Notes: generated by a model from the letters alone, not told the origin. DNA of 64,000 bases from an uncultured Myxococcales bacterium (GCA_903895725.1 CAITUV010000008.1:186001-250000); one strand, 5' to 3'; counted from the stretch's first letter, positions 53,925 to 63,587 are shown. Program-made: numbers and translations.

Positions 53925-54782
53925 TCAGTCGAACAGGCTGAAGCTGCTGACGCTGAGCAGGTCCCAGACGATGCCAGCCTTGCGGAAGCGCAGGCACGTG
54001 GCTCCGTCGCCCTCCTCGGAGCCTTGCAGCTCGAAGTCGGTGTCCGAGAGGACCTTGAGTGACTCGACCGAGCAGTGCGGCTCTCCCCCGTCCTCGACGC
54101 CGATGTGGAAGTACTTCCGGACCTTCTTGACCAGGTCCAGCAGCTCCCGGTTCGTCTCCTTCACGCCCGGCTTGTTGATGATCTGGCAGACACGCGCAGC
54201 AAACTCCCGCACGTTGCTCGGGTTCGCTTTGCCAAACGACGGCCTCAGCTCCGCGATGCACGTGTCCTTGTCCACGGCCCCGGTCTGCACCGCCAGCATC
54301 GTGACCCGCCCCCAGAGCGCCCCCTTGCCCGCGGGCACGCCGGTCAGTGCAACCAGGCTGAGCGTATTCTCGACGGCGGCCTCAGTCGATGCGAGCAGCG
54401 TCCAGTCGTCGAACAGCTCCACCCTGACCTTCGTCGGCCGGCCGTTGGCCACGTACATCTCGTAGTCCTTCTGGTAGCCGCGGTTGATCCACAGCTCGAA
54501 GTCCTGAGGCCCGCCCAGATTGGAGCCCTTGCCGAGGTAGAAAGCGACCCACTGCCCGACCCCATCCCCTTCCACCCCTTCGCACCACGAGGTGTCGAAT
54601 CGGCCGTCCATGACCTTCTCCGGCCCGTAGGTGGTCGCGGTGTTGACCTTCACGGTGGAAGAGGCGACCGCAGGCTGCTCAGCCGATGGGCGCACCTCCC
54701 TCTCGACGGCCGATACGGCCGGCGAGGCCAGGGTCACCGCAGCAAGAACGGTCATTGTTACCAGTCGTCCAGGCATCCACAT
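53925..54782 (-). CDS. Exported protein with NADase-type glycan-binding (discoidin-like) domain
   Basis: 285 residues. Signal peptide about 1-27 (LVTMTVLAAVTLASPAVSA). The middle (about 45-165) fits the discoidin-like domain often found in such proteins: a start like STVKVNTATTYGPEKVMDGRFDTSWCEGVEGDG, VGQWVAFYLG, LWINRGYQKD, and VRVELFDDWTLLAS. It would bind glycans or another surface ligand. The C-terminal part (about 170-285) resembles a helical/beta region of unknown role. The ATG at 54782 directly follows GAGG and has GGAG 8 bp upstream; ATG 54776 is a near alternative. No partner gene is adjacent. Confidence 0.72.
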   Translation of the reverse strand: MWMPGRLVTMTVLAAVTLASPAVSAVEREVRPSAEQPAVASSTVKVNTATTYGPEKVMDGRFDTSWCEGVEGDGVGQWVAFYLGKGSNLGGPQDFELWINRGYQKDYEMYVANGRPTKVRVELFDDWTLLASTEAAVENTLSLVALTGVPAGKGALWGRVTMLAVQTGAVDKDTCIAELRPSFGKANPSNVREFAARVCQIINKPGVKETNRELLDLVKKVRKYFHIGVEDGGEPHCSVESLKVLSDTDFELQGSEEGDGATCLRFRKAGIVWDLLSVSSFSLFD

Positions 54783-55112
54783 CCTCGTCTCTCCTTTCCC
54801 CGGAGCGCCAGGGACAATCCGATTCTCCACGTGCCTGGAAGTCGGTCGGCACCTTCCCCCGGGATTCCAGGCATCCAGACGGCAAGCGTACCGCCTCGAC
54901 CGCCCAACGTCGAGCGATTTGCAGCTCGTTACCCGCCGTGAAACCGTGAGCAAGGGCGTCGAGAGAATGCTTCGTGCGGTTCAACCCGACCTCCCTTCAG
55001 GTTCCTCTCCAGCCCATTTGCCGACCGCGGCCACGCACTACGCAGTTACTCATCGACGCTGCCGTGACGCGTGGCATATAATGGCAGGACAAATCCGGGT
55101 GAGGTGCCAATC
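54783..55112. other. Divergent intergenic region (54783-55112)
   Basis: 330 bp without a gene. It holds a 9-bp inverted repeat tgcctggaa/ttccaggca at 54832-54840 and 54865-54873, and the -10 box of the 55113 gene. No promoter for the leftward gene is clear. Confidence 0.5.
55077..55082 (+). promoter_or_regulatory. -10 box of the 55113 lipoprotein gene
   Basis: Perfect TATAAT at 55077-55082, 30 bp before the ATG. The -35 region (about 55054-55059, cgacgc) is poor, so an activator may be needed. Confidence 0.4.
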
Positions 55113-58100
55113 ATGAGGCTCCGATTCTGCATCGCTCTTCTGCTTCCGGCCGTGATTGTCTTGGCTCGTTGTTCTTCGGGCGGGCATGGCCCCAACTCCG
55201 ATGTTGCCATGCCTGAACAGACCACCCTGCACGAGGTGGCTGGTGACGCCTCGCCCGAGGTTGTCTTCGCAGATGTTCGCGGTCAGGATGGTGCGTCGGC
55301 TGATACGTTCAAGGACTCGGAAGTCAACGTGGCTTTCGACGCGACGGATGCTACCTGCCCGGCGGGCAAGGGATGCTTCGGCGACCCCTGCAAGGAGAAC
55401 GCCGACTGTCTCTATGGTTGGTGCGTCGAGCACCTGGGGGCGGGTGCATGCTCCATGACGTGCGAGGAGGAGTGCCCTGCAGGGTGGACCTGCAAGCAGG
55501 TCGGAGGGAGCGGACCTGACCTGGTGTTCATCTGCGTTTCGGATTTCGCGAACCTTTGCAGGCCGTGCACGACTACCGAGGGTTGCCAGTCGGCCGGCGG
55601 GAAGCAGGATCTGTGCCTCCAGTACCCACAGCAAGGTCGGTTCTGCGGGGGGGCCTGTGGCGACGGGCAGGCCTGCCCGGCCGGGTTCACTTGCCAGACA
55701 GCGACTACGGCCGAAGGGACGCAATCCACCCAGTGCGTGGCCGAGGACGGCGTCTGCCAGTGCACTGAGAAATCGATCGCCTTGGGGCTTACGACTCCGT
55801 GCGCGAACGTTAACGAGCACGGCACCTGCGCCGGGGTACGGCAGTGCGTACCGGGCGGGCTCAGCGCCTGCTCTGCACCCTCCCCCGCAGCCGAAACCTG
55901 CAACGGGCTGGACGATGACTGCGACGGCGATGTCGACGAGCCCGCGGAAGTCGAGGGGGATCTCGTCAACCTTTGCGACGACGACAACATGTGCACCAAG
56001 GATGCCTGCCTGGGTGCTTCGGGATGCGAGAATGCGGCTCAGGCCGGGACCGAATGCCTCGACGGCGATCCCTGCACGGCAGGAGACCATTGCGATGCGG
56101 GCGTGTGCCTGGGCGCACCGGTACTCTGTGACGACGGGAATTCCTGCACCGACGACCAGTGCGACGGAGCGGGCGGCTGCATTGCAGTGCCCAACGATGT
56201 CGCATGCGACGACGGTAATCCTTGCACCGTGGCGGACACGTGTTCGCAGGGCGGTTGCCTGGGATATCCGGTGGACTGCCAGTGCCTGGCGGATGCGGAC
56301 TGCCTGTTGCTCGAAGACGGTGATGTGTGCAACGGGAGTCTTTTCTGCGACACGACGATCCTCCCGCACCTGTGCAGCGTGATTGAGGCTTCCGTCGTTG
56401 TCTGCCCCGAGCCTGAAGAGGGACCGGACGCCATCTGCCTGAAACCGTACTGCGCTCCGGAATCGGGCAAGTGCTCCTTCGAGCCGGACCACGAGGGGGC
56501 AGCGTGCAGCGACGGTGATGCCTGCACAATCGGCGATAGTTGCAGCGCGGGCCAGTGCTCGCCAGGCCTGCCCCTGACCTGCATGGATGCCAACCCGTGC
56601 ACGGACGACGGGTGCAACCCGGCTGCAGGCTGCACGTTCGTGAACAACGAGTCCCCGTGCAGTGACGGAGATGTGTGCACCACCACCGATGCCTGTTCGG
56701 GTGGGAGCTGCGTCGGCGGGCCGGCGCTTCCGTGCGATGACCAGAACTTGTGCAACGGGCAGGAGTCCTGCGACCCGCTCAAGGGATGCCTGCCGGGCAA
56801 GATGCTCGTCTGCGACGATGGTAACTCGTGCAATGGGCAGGAGTCCTGCGACCCGGTCAAAGGATGCGTTGCGGGAGCGGCGCTCGACTGCCCGGACGGA
56901 AACCCGTGCACGGATGACGCGTGCGACGCGGTCAAGGGCTGTGTTCATCTGGCCAATGCGGCCGCCTGTGACGACGGAGATCCGTGCACCACAGGCGACC
57001 AGTGCCAGGGCGGAGTGTGCACGCACAGCTCGCTCGCAGACTGCATGGATGCCAACCCGTGCACCGATGATTCCTGCGTGCCATTCACAGGCTGCGTCTA
57101 CAAGCTCAATACGGCCTCGTGCGACGACGGAAACGCCTGCACCGTTGGTGAGGCGTGTGCCTTGGGCTCCTGCGGTTCCGGGCAGCCGGTCAACTGCAAC
57201 GACGGCAATTCGTGTACGGATGATGGCTGCGAGCCTGCCGTCGGTTGCGTGCACGAGCCCACGGCCAGTCCCTGCTACGACGGCGACTCATGCACGGTGG
57301 GGGACACCTGCAAGCTGGGGAAGTGCGAGCCGGGGGTGGCCATCGTCTGCGTCGACGGCGACGTGTGCACGGACGACTCCTGCGACCCGGCGGTGGGCTG
57401 CGTGTTCACGGTGAATCAGGCCCCTTGCAACGATGGCAATGCGTGTACCTCCGGGGACGCCTGTGCCCTGGGGAAGTGCGTGTCTGGACCGCCGATCGTC
57501 TGCAACGATCAGAACGGCTGTACAAAGGACGCCTGCGCCCCATCGAAGGGGTGCGAGTTTTCGCCGTTGCCGGATGAAACCCCATGCGGAGCCGGGCTTG
57601 TCTGCATGGGAGGGAAGTGCGTTCCCATACCGGACCTGTGCAAGGGGGTCGACTGCGGCCCGAGCACAGCATGCCCGCCCCTGCAGTGCGAGAAGGCAAC
57701 CGGCAAGTGCGTACCCGTCACCAATCCGTCGCGCTACGACGGCAATCTGACCTTGACCAGTGATGCGGATGTGGCCGCGGCAGCACAGTACAGCGAAGTG
57801 ACCGGCTACATCTATGTTGACAAGGGAAGCCTGACGATGCTGAACCTGCCCATGCTGACCTGCGTCGGCGCCTACGTGTACGTGACCGGCAACGCAGCGA
57901 TGGTCAGCCTGAAACTGCCCAAGCTTGTCAGCATCGGCCCACCCAAGCCGTGCCAGACCGCGGCCGATTGCAAGGGAGAGCAGTGCGTGGCGGGACACTG
58001 CGGTGGCGGGCCCGGCCGCTACCTCTACCTGGCGGGGAACACCAAGCTTCCCTACTTCGACCTCAAGGCGCTCCAGGTGGTCGGCGAGTACGTCCACATT

Positions 58101-60398
58101 GCCGGGAACACGCTTCTTCCCACGAAGTGCGGGGAGCAGCTGCATGCCCAGCTGGCAGGCTTCGGATTTGCCGGCGGATTCACCAACACCGGGGGGGCCG
58201 CCGGCCCGTGCATCGATCCGGATGTCACCCTGTACCCGTTTACGTCTCACACGTTCACCAACGCGGGGGCGGAGGGCACGACCGGGCCGAATCAGGCAGC
58301 GGTTGATGCGGCATACGCAGGCTCCCAGGTGGCCGGTCACGTCACTGTGGATGCGGCCCTCCCGGGCTATCAGAAGTGGGTGGTGCCGGCTGCCGGGCCC
58401 TACCGAATTGAAGCCTACGGAGCCGAAGGCGGCTACCCCGGCAGCGGCGGCAGGGGGGCCAAGATGGTCGGCGATTTCGTCCTGGACAAGGGGGAGATCC
58501 TGACCCTCGCCGTGGGGCAGAAGGGGAGCGAGGGATTGTTCACTTCCGGGGGCGGCGGGGGCGGCTCCTTTGTCGTGCGCGGGCTCAACACACCGCTCAT
58601 CATCGCCGGGGGCGGCGGCTCCAGCGCGGCCTGCGGCACGGAGAAGGGCGCCGACGCCGTCACCGGGCAGAACGGCACCGCGGGCAAGGCCGGATCGAGC
58701 GGCGGGTCGGGCGGAGAAGGGGGAACAAAGGGAAATGGGGGGAAGACCGGATCCCTGGCCAATTCGGGGTGCGGCGGCGGAGGCTTCCTGACGGATGGTC
58801 AGGGCAACAGCGGCTACACGGGGGGGAAGTCCTATGCCAATGGCCTGACCGGAGGCGTCGGGTCGCACAACGGCATCGGCGGCTTCGGCGGCGGCGCAGG
58901 CTCCGGCAATCATGGGGGGGCCGGGGGAGGCGGGTACTCAGGCGGCGGCGGCGGCACGCCGAATTGCCCGGCCGGCATCGGCGGCGGTGGCGGCTCCTAC
59001 AACAGCGGCAAGAACCCGTCGAACCAGGCGGGCGCCAACCTGGGGCATGGCAAGGTGGTGATCACGGCGCTCGATGTGGTTGAGGACAGCGACGGGGACG
59101 GAGTACCGGACTGGGAAGATCCCTGCCCCTCCGCCCCTGGGTTTGTTGACGGCGACGGGGACGGCGTGTGCAACGCAGATGACCAATGCCCGGGCAGCGA
59201 CGATACGCTGGACACGGACATGGACGCGGTGTCCGACGGCTGCGACCCGTGCCCCCTGGACTTCTATGACGACAGTGATTTCGACGGCGTCTGCGATTCG
59301 GCCGACAAGTGCCCCGGAGAGGACGACAAGGCGGATCAGGACGGCGACGGGAAGCCCGACAAGTGCGACCCCTGTCCCATCGACAAGAACAACGACTCCG
59401 ACGGCGACGGCGTCTGCGATTCCGTCGACAAGTGCCCGGGTGCGGACGACAAGAAGGACGCAGACGGCGACGCCAAGCCCGATGCCTGTGACCCGTGCCC
59501 GCAGCACTACTTCGACGACGGTGACAACGACGGCAAGTGCGGGTACGACAACTCGGTGTCGTATCCGTTCAGCAGTCACACCTTCACCAATGCAGGAGCG
59601 ACACTGCAGAACGGGCCGACGCAGCTCCAGGTGGACAAAGCATACGCCGGAACCGACGTACAGGGACGGATCGCTGTACCGAAGCAGGGGTACCAGCAGT
59701 TCACGGTACCGACCACGGGGACCTATCGGATTGAGGCTTGGGGAGGGGAGGGGGGGTATCCCGGCCACGGCGGCCGCGGCGCCTACATGGCCGGGGATTT
59801 CCCCCTGTCGAAGGGGGACGTCGTCCAGATCGTCGTCGGTCAGCTCGGCAGCGAGGGGTTGTTCACTTCCGGCGGCGGGGGCGGCGGCTCGTTCGTGGTC
59901 CGAGCCAACAACCAGCCGCTGCTGGTGGCTGGTGGGGGCGGCTCCAGCGCGGCCTGCGGCACGGTCAACGGTGCCGACGCGGTCGTTGGAACCTCGGGAA
60001 CTGCGGGCGCTGCGGGCTCGAGCGGCGGGACCGGTGGTGCCGGCGGTACCAACGGTGGGGGGGGGAAGACCGGTTCTCTGGCCAGTTCTGGATGCGGCGG
60101 CGGCGGACTCAATACCGATGGGGAGGGGAACAGTGGCTACACGGGCGGCAAGTCGTTCCTGAACGGCGCAGTGGGAGGCGTCGGGTCGCACAACGGCATT
60201 GGCGGCTTTGGCGGTGGAGGCGGCTCAGGCAATCACGGCGGCGGCGGGGGTGGCGGCTACTCCGGAGGGGGTGGCGGGACGCCAAACTGCCCAGCCGGCA
60301 TTGGGGGAGGCGGCGGCTCCTACAACGGCGGCGCCAACCCGACATCCCAGGGGGGGGCCAACGTCGGCCAGGGGAAGGTCAAGATCACGAAGCTGTAG
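55113..60398 (+). CDS. Giant Cys-rich, Gly-rich multi-domain surface lipoprotein
   Basis: 1761 residues. Signal peptide ends VLARC (Cys20; Arg at -1 is unusual for a lipobox). After an Asp-rich linker comes the same N-domain as in the 15284 protein, then 18 alternating Cys modules (about 288-830), two of them variant NGQESCDP units. A leucine-rich, receptor-L-domain-like beta section (about 873-1030; VTGYIYVDKGSLTMLNLP) follows, then Gly-rich domain 1 (about 1038-1323), a run of thrombospondin-3-type Asp repeats (DSDGDGVCDSVDKCPG; about 1325-1478) and Gly-rich domain 2 (about 1480-1761). The two Gly-rich domains are clearly duplicates. Calcium binding by the Asp repeats is expected. Role in adhesion or surface architecture is inferred. 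Confidence 0.9.
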   Translation: MRLRFCIALLLPAVIVLARCSSGGHGPNSDVAMPEQTTLHEVAGDASPEVVFADVRGQDGASADTFKDSEVNVAFDATDATCPAGKGCFGDPCKENADCLYGWCVEHLGAGACSMTCEEECPAGWTCKQVGGSGPDLVFICVSDFANLCRPCTTTEGCQSAGGKQDLCLQYPQQGRFCGGACGDGQACPAGFTCQTATTAEGTQSTQCVAEDGVCQCTEKSIALGLTTPCANVNEHGTCAGVRQCVPGGLSACSAPSPAAETCNGLDDDCDGDVDEPAEVEGDLVNLCDDDNMCTKDACLGASGCENAAQAGTECLDGDPCTAGDHCDAGVCLGAPVLCDDGNSCTDDQCDGAGGCIAVPNDVACDDGNPCTVADTCSQGGCLGYPVDCQCLADADCLLLEDGDVCNGSLFCDTTILPHLCSVIEASVVVCPEPEEGPDAICLKPYCAPESGKCSFEPDHEGAACSDGDACTIGDSCSAGQCSPGLPLTCMDANPCTDDGCNPAAGCTFVNNESPCSDGDVCTTTDACSGGSCVGGPALPCDDQNLCNGQESCDPLKGCLPGKMLVCDDGNSCNGQESCDPVKGCVAGAALDCPDGNPCTDDACDAVKGCVHLANAAACDDGDPCTTGDQCQGGVCTHSSLADCMDANPCTDDSCVPFTGCVYKLNTASCDDGNACTVGEACALGSCGSGQPVNCNDGNSCTDDGCEPAVGCVHEPTASPCYDGDSCTVGDTCKLGKCEPGVAIVCVDGDVCTDDSCDPAVGCVFTVNQAPCNDGNACTSGDACALGKCVSGPPIVCNDQNGCTKDACAPSKGCEFSPLPDETPCGAGLVCMGGKCVPIPDLCKGVDCGPSTACPPLQCEKATGKCVPVTNPSRYDGNLTLTSDADVAAAAQYSEVTGYIYVDKGSLTMLNLPMLTCVGAYVYVTGNAAMVSLKLPKLVSIGPPKPCQTAADCKGEQCVAGHCGGGPGRYLYLAGNTKLPYFDLKALQVVGEYVHIAGNTLLPTKCGEQLHAQLAGFGFAGGFTNTGGAAGPCIDPDVTLYPFTSHTFTNAGAEGTTGPNQAAVDAAYAGSQVAGHVTVDAALPGYQKWVVPAAGPYRIEAYGAEGGYPGSGGRGAKMVGDFVLDKGEILTLAVGQKGSEGLFTSGGGGGGSFVVRGLNTPLIIAGGGGSSAACGTEKGADAVTGQNGTAGKAGSSGGSGGEGGTKGNGGKTGSLANSGCGGGGFLTDGQGNSGYTGGKSYANGLTGGVGSHNGIGGFGGGAGSGNHGGAGGGGYSGGGGGTPNCPAGIGGGGGSYNSGKNPSNQAGANLGHGKVVITALDVVEDSDGDGVPDWEDPCPSAPGFVDGDGDGVCNADDQCPGSDDTLDTDMDAVSDGCDPCPLDFYDDSDFDGVCDSADKCPGEDDKADQDGDGKPDKCDPCPIDKNNDSDGDGVCDSVDKCPGADDKKDADGDAKPDACDPCPQHYFDDGDNDGKCGYDNSVSYPFSSHTFTNAGATLQNGPTQLQVDKAYAGTDVQGRIAVPKQGYQQFTVPTTGTYRIEAWGGEGGYPGHGGRGAYMAGDFPLSKGDVVQIVVGQLGSEGLFTSGGGGGGSFVVRANNQPLLVAGGGGSSAACGTVNGADAVVGTSGTAGAAGSSGGTGGAGGTNGGGGKTGSLASSGCGGGGLNTDGEGNSGYTGGKSFLNGAVGGVGSHNGIGGFGGGGGSGNHGGGGGGGYSGGGGGTPNCPAGIGGGGGSYNGGANPTSQGGANVGQGKVKITKL

Positions 60399-60618
60399 CG
60401 GCACACGGCTGGCAGGCAGCTGAGGAGGGGCGAGACACGCTGCTGCACCAACATCGTCTAGCGGCCTGGCCGTTGCATACAAGGCCGGTCGGAGCGGAGG
60501 GGGTTGCGTTGGGGTGACAGACGCCTGCCGTCGTCTGGATGTTGCCGTAGTCGCTGATGGCAGGAGGCGACGGCCAGGGTTCGTCGGTGCCCCCCAGTGT
60601 TCCTGGGCGGTAGCCGCG

Positions 60619-60648
60619 TTGACATTTGCCCGACGCCTCCGGTAGAGT
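60619..60648 (+). promoter_or_regulatory. Promoter of the 60677 lipoprotein
   Basis: TTGACA (60619-60624), 18-bp spacer, TAGAGT (60643-60648). Since transcription would begin near 60655, the ATG at 60653 is not usable, which places the start at 60677. Confidence 0.55.
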
Positions 60649-60676
60649 CGCCATGAACTTTCTCGTGGGGGACAAC

Positions 60677-61837
60677 ATGAATGCAGTGCGCGCCATGGTG
60701 TTGATGCTGCTTCTACAGGCCTGCTCGTCGGAGTCGGGCGACGGCGCCTCCAATGTCAAGAAGCCCCTCAGCCCCCCGACAAAAGCCACTCGCTACGAGT
60801 ATCAGGGACAGTTCCTCGGCTCTGACCTGGGCACGCTGTATGCCGGAGTCATCGGAGAGAAAGAGGTGGCAGGGCAGGTGCTCAGGCGGATGAAGTATGG
60901 AACAGGAATCACCAGCCCGGGGGAGCTCTCGGAATCGACGTTCGGGGTGGAGGTCTGGATGGACCAGCCTGACGTCGATACGTTCGTGCTCGGTGGCTTT
61001 TCCAAGTCACGCGGCGACAAACCCACGGTCGACGAGGCTACGCTCGATGAGCCGGTGGAGGTGAACCTCAATCCTCCCATCGGGGTGGAGCAGACCGCAA
61101 CCGGATCGGGTGTCGCCAAGATGGTCGACGGCCAGATGTTGAGCGCGGCCGGAACATTGACCTACACCATGGTCTCGGACAACGAAACCGTGCCGACCAA
61201 GATGGGCACGGTCAGCGGCTGCCGTCACTTTGCGCTCTCGGTCCAGGTTGGGGGGCAGGTGGTTCCCCCTCCCTTCACGGATCTGCCCATCAAGGGAGAC
61301 GTCTGGTATCACCCCGAGCTGGGATTCGTTGCGGTTGACGTCCCCGACCTCAACGGCAGCATGGATCTCACCAAGCTGCTCGACGGCGGCGATCCCTCCG
61401 GAGAAACCAACACCATCCAGGGTGTGGGAATCGTGTCCGCCGAGACCGGCGGGGTGTTCGAGCTGAACACTTACAACGTCAACGGCCAGCTCGACGCGAC
61501 CAAGATGAAGCATGCCAAGATGCTGCTCGAGCTTCGGTGGGCCGACGAGGAGACCGCAAAGACTCACGACGCCCCCGCGTGGCCGGCCGTGAATATCGAG
61601 TTCGGAACCGCATGGGGCGTCTTCTCCTATGACCTGACGGAATCGCCCGGGTCGATCTTCCACCTCGAGGAGAACGGGCTGGGGTACCGTTACTGGTATG
61701 CCTTCGTGGACGAGGCTGCCAAGAACGAGCCCGGGCCGGACGGCATCTCCTACCACATCAAGGTGTCCGCAGACACGAGCATCACGCCGCCGCTGCGCTG
61801 CTCGGCCCGCATATTCTACCACCGCCTGCAGCAGTGA
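60677..61837 (+). CDS. Lipoprotein of unknown function
   Basis: 386 residues. The signal peptide MNAVRAMVLMLLLQAC ends in a lipobox at Cys16, followed by a Ser/Asp-rich spacer. The remainder is beta-rich and acidic, with few Cys; segments TATGSGVAKMVDGQML, GTVSGCRHFALSVQV and FGTAWGVFSYDLTESPGS are not diagnostic of a family I know. The start was fixed by the promoter at 60619-60648. It stands downstream of the giant lipoprotein with a 278-bp gap (60399-60676) in which nothing else is recognisable apart from short inverted repeats. Confidence 0.72.
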   Translation: MNAVRAMVLMLLLQACSSESGDGASNVKKPLSPPTKATRYEYQGQFLGSDLGTLYAGVIGEKEVAGQVLRRMKYGTGITSPGELSESTFGVEVWMDQPDVDTFVLGGFSKSRGDKPTVDEATLDEPVEVNLNPPIGVEQTATGSGVAKMVDGQMLSAAGTLTYTMVSDNETVPTKMGTVSGCRHFALSVQVGGQVVPPPFTDLPIKGDVWYHPELGFVAVDVPDLNGSMDLTKLLDGGDPSGETNTIQGVGIVSAETGGVFELNTYNVNGQLDATKMKHAKMLLELRWADEETAKTHDAPAWPAVNIEFGTAWGVFSYDLTESPGSIFHLEENGLGYRYWYAFVDEAAKNEPGPDGISYHIKVSADTSITPPLRCSARIFYHRLQQ

Positions 61838-61872
61838 CCGCGTCTTTCGGCCAACGCATGCCGCCGCCGAAG

Positions 61873-61924
61873 GCCGAGACCTCGGCGGCCGCTGGCGCAC
61901 TGCCGGGTCCGCTCCCGGACCCGG
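61873..61924. repeat. Copy of the dispersed CGCCAGCGGC element with strong hairpin
   Basis: GCCGAG-ac-CTCGGC (61873-61886), then GGCCGCTGGCGCACTG, then a 9-bp perfect stem ccgggtccg/cggacccgg (61903-61911 and 61916-61924) with loop ctcc. The complement reads GGACCCGG-CAGTG-CGCCAGCGGC, as in the copies at 8661 and 53526. Confidence 0.7.
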
Positions 61925-62050
61925 GGCTATCGTGGGCCGGGGTGGAGCACGGGCCGCTGGGTCACCCCCCGGGTTCCCGGGGGGTTCAAAGGATGGGGAT
62001 CGCTCGGGTCTTCTCGCTGGCCTGGAGGGCCGGGGCCGTGCTCCGGCGGC

Positions 62051-62079
62051 TTGTCCCCTCCACCATGTTGGGCTATCTT
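62051..62079 (+). promoter_or_regulatory. Promoter of the 62119 outer-membrane-like protein
   Basis: TTGTCC (62051-62056), 17-bp spacer, TATCTT (62074-62079), 39 bp before the ATG. Confidence 0.4.
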
Positions 62080-62118
62080 GAGTCGGTACGCGGCTTGATC
62101 GCCGTCAGGAGGTCCGAA

Positions 62119-62712
62119 ATGCCACGCATCCGAACCATCATGTCCCCGCATTCGCCGCTCCTGCCCATGGCTGCAGCGCTGGCGGCGTGCCTGCTTGGCT
62201 CACCCCCTGCCGGAGCGCTCGACTGGGTCCAGTTCTCTGCCTCGGGCGGCCCGGTCCTGGTGGGAGTCGCTGCCGGCTCCTATGGCGTGGCGGACGGACA
62301 CGACGATGCGGCCGACCTTTCCGGCGGGCTTCAGGTTGACGTGACCATGGACTTCCTCGAGATCCTCTCGCTGGGGACACGGTTCGCCTGGCTGGACCTG
62401 GCTCCCGCCCCGGACAGCAGCATCACCGTGCTTCCGTCGCTCTTCCTGGGTCTGAAAAGCCCCTCCATGGGGTTTCTGCCTGAAGCCTACGCTCGATTCG
62501 GCGCGGCCCAGGCCGGGGGAAGCATCGGCGACCCGGACTGGTATCCCCTCTCGCCCGGGTTCGCTTTCTTCGCAACTGCAGGCGTCCGCTATGTGATGCC
62601 CAAAGCGCTCCCCCTGGCCAGATGGGGCCTTTATACCGAGTACACGGAGTACATCTACATCGAAGGCACGATTCCGACCCTGTCGCTGGGCATCGCCCGC
62701 GTCCTGTGGTAG
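62119..62712 (+). CDS. Small beta-barrel-like exported protein
   Basis: 197 residues. A signal peptide (about 1-33, AALAACLLGSPPAGA) precedes alternating strands: VQFSASGGPVLVGVAAGSY, GLQVDVTMDFLEILSLGTRFAWLDL, ITVLPSLFLGLKS, FAFFATAGVRYVMP, GLYTEYTEYIYIEGT and a terminal LSLGIARVLW, whose aromatic last residue is typical for outer-membrane barrels. An ideal AGGAGG lies 6 bp before the ATG. No family is recognised; it is probably an eight-stranded or similarly small barrel. Confidence 0.7.
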   Translation: MPRIRTIMSPHSPLLPMAAALAACLLGSPPAGALDWVQFSASGGPVLVGVAAGSYGVADGHDDAADLSGGLQVDVTMDFLEILSLGTRFAWLDLAPAPDSSITVLPSLFLGLKSPSMGFLPEAYARFGAAQAGGSIGDPDWYPLSPGFAFFATAGVRYVMPKALPLARWGLYTEYTEYIYIEGTIPTLSLGIARVLW

Positions 62713-62928
62713 TTGCCCTGCAACACGCTGTCGTTCCGAGCTCTTCCCCCCCCCCACGGCACACCCTCCATCTTGACGACCGGAGCATGCCTCCTCCACT
62801 GGAGCATCCAGTGGCCACCCCCGGCAATGGGCCGCTGAATGCACGCTCCCGCATGTTTGCTTGCTGCAAGCCTCATCTCCCTCCATGGCACACCGCTTGC
62901 TATCAGACGGTCCGAGGGGAGGGATTGG

Positions 62929-63564
62929 ATGATTCGACTCCACGCAGCATTGCCCGTCGCCGCCACGATTCTGGCTCTCGCAAGCCCGACGGTCGCCCAC
63001 CCGACGGTCGGGGGCACGGTCGGGGGAGCAGTGCCCTCGGAGTCCTGGCTCCAGTCCCCGTCGGGGGGAACGCAACTGCCGGGGGAAGAAGGGGCCGTCG
63101 GCACTCTACCGACCCCGACCCAGCCCCCCCCTGCCATCCGAAAGGGGCTGATGGCGGCCGGGTTCGGAGTCTTCTGGTCCTCCTATGGACTGGCCATGCT
63201 TGAGGCCAGCATGGGCTGGTTCGCCGGCACGATGGACTTCTTTGACCCGGATACCATGCTCGGCAGCCTGTCCGCTCTGGACGGCCGCGCCCTCATGCCC
63301 GTCGTCGGCCCCATGCTCGTCGCGTGGCAGTCGGACGGCTCGCAGGAGAGCCGAGTCAAGCTGGCAATCTATGGCGCCGCCCAGGGGGCAGGGCTTGCCA
63401 TGGCGATCGCCGGCACGGCCCTCGCCATCCGCGACCAGGCCCGCTACGACCGCTGGGGCCGATGGCACTCGTCCGTCCTGGACGACGTGAGCCTCTCCGT
63501 CTACCCCTCGGACACGGGCAACGGCAACCTCATCCCTACCGTGGGGCTGTCCATGCCGTTCTGA
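62929..63564 (+). CDS. Exported or membrane-associated protein, unknown
   Basis: 211 residues. N-terminal signal-like segment (LHAALPVAATILALASPTVA), then a Gly/Pro-rich linker (residues 25-60) with the repeated PTVGGTVGG motif, and two hydrophobic stretches (about 72-90, GLMAAGFGVFWSSYGLAML, and about 140-160, IYGAAQGAGLAMAIAGTALAI). It ends VGLSMPF, a possible strand. AGGGGAGGG lies 6 bp before the ATG at 62929. No family is recognised. The 216-bp gap before it contains no other gene. Confidence 0.65.
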   Translation: MIRLHAALPVAATILALASPTVAHPTVGGTVGGAVPSESWLQSPSGGTQLPGEEGAVGTLPTPTQPPPAIRKGLMAAGFGVFWSSYGLAMLEASMGWFAGTMDFFDPDTMLGSLSALDGRALMPVVGPMLVAWQSDGSQESRVKLAIYGAAQGAGLAMAIAGTALAIRDQARYDRWGRWHSSVLDDVSLSVYPSDTGNGNLIPTVGLSMPF

Positions 63565-63587
63565 CGTCGAGGCAGCTCCTCTGCTGC

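Noticed and set aside
53473..54261. 262-codon open frame on the minus strand
   Set aside because: It runs across the 3' part of the tRNA-Leu gene and the intergenic region and overlaps the glycan-binding gene; it has no ribosome site or domain.
55050..57254. 734-codon open frame on the minus strand
   Set aside because: Mirror of the Cys modules of the 55113 protein; repeats in the shadow frame reflect the repeats in the real one.
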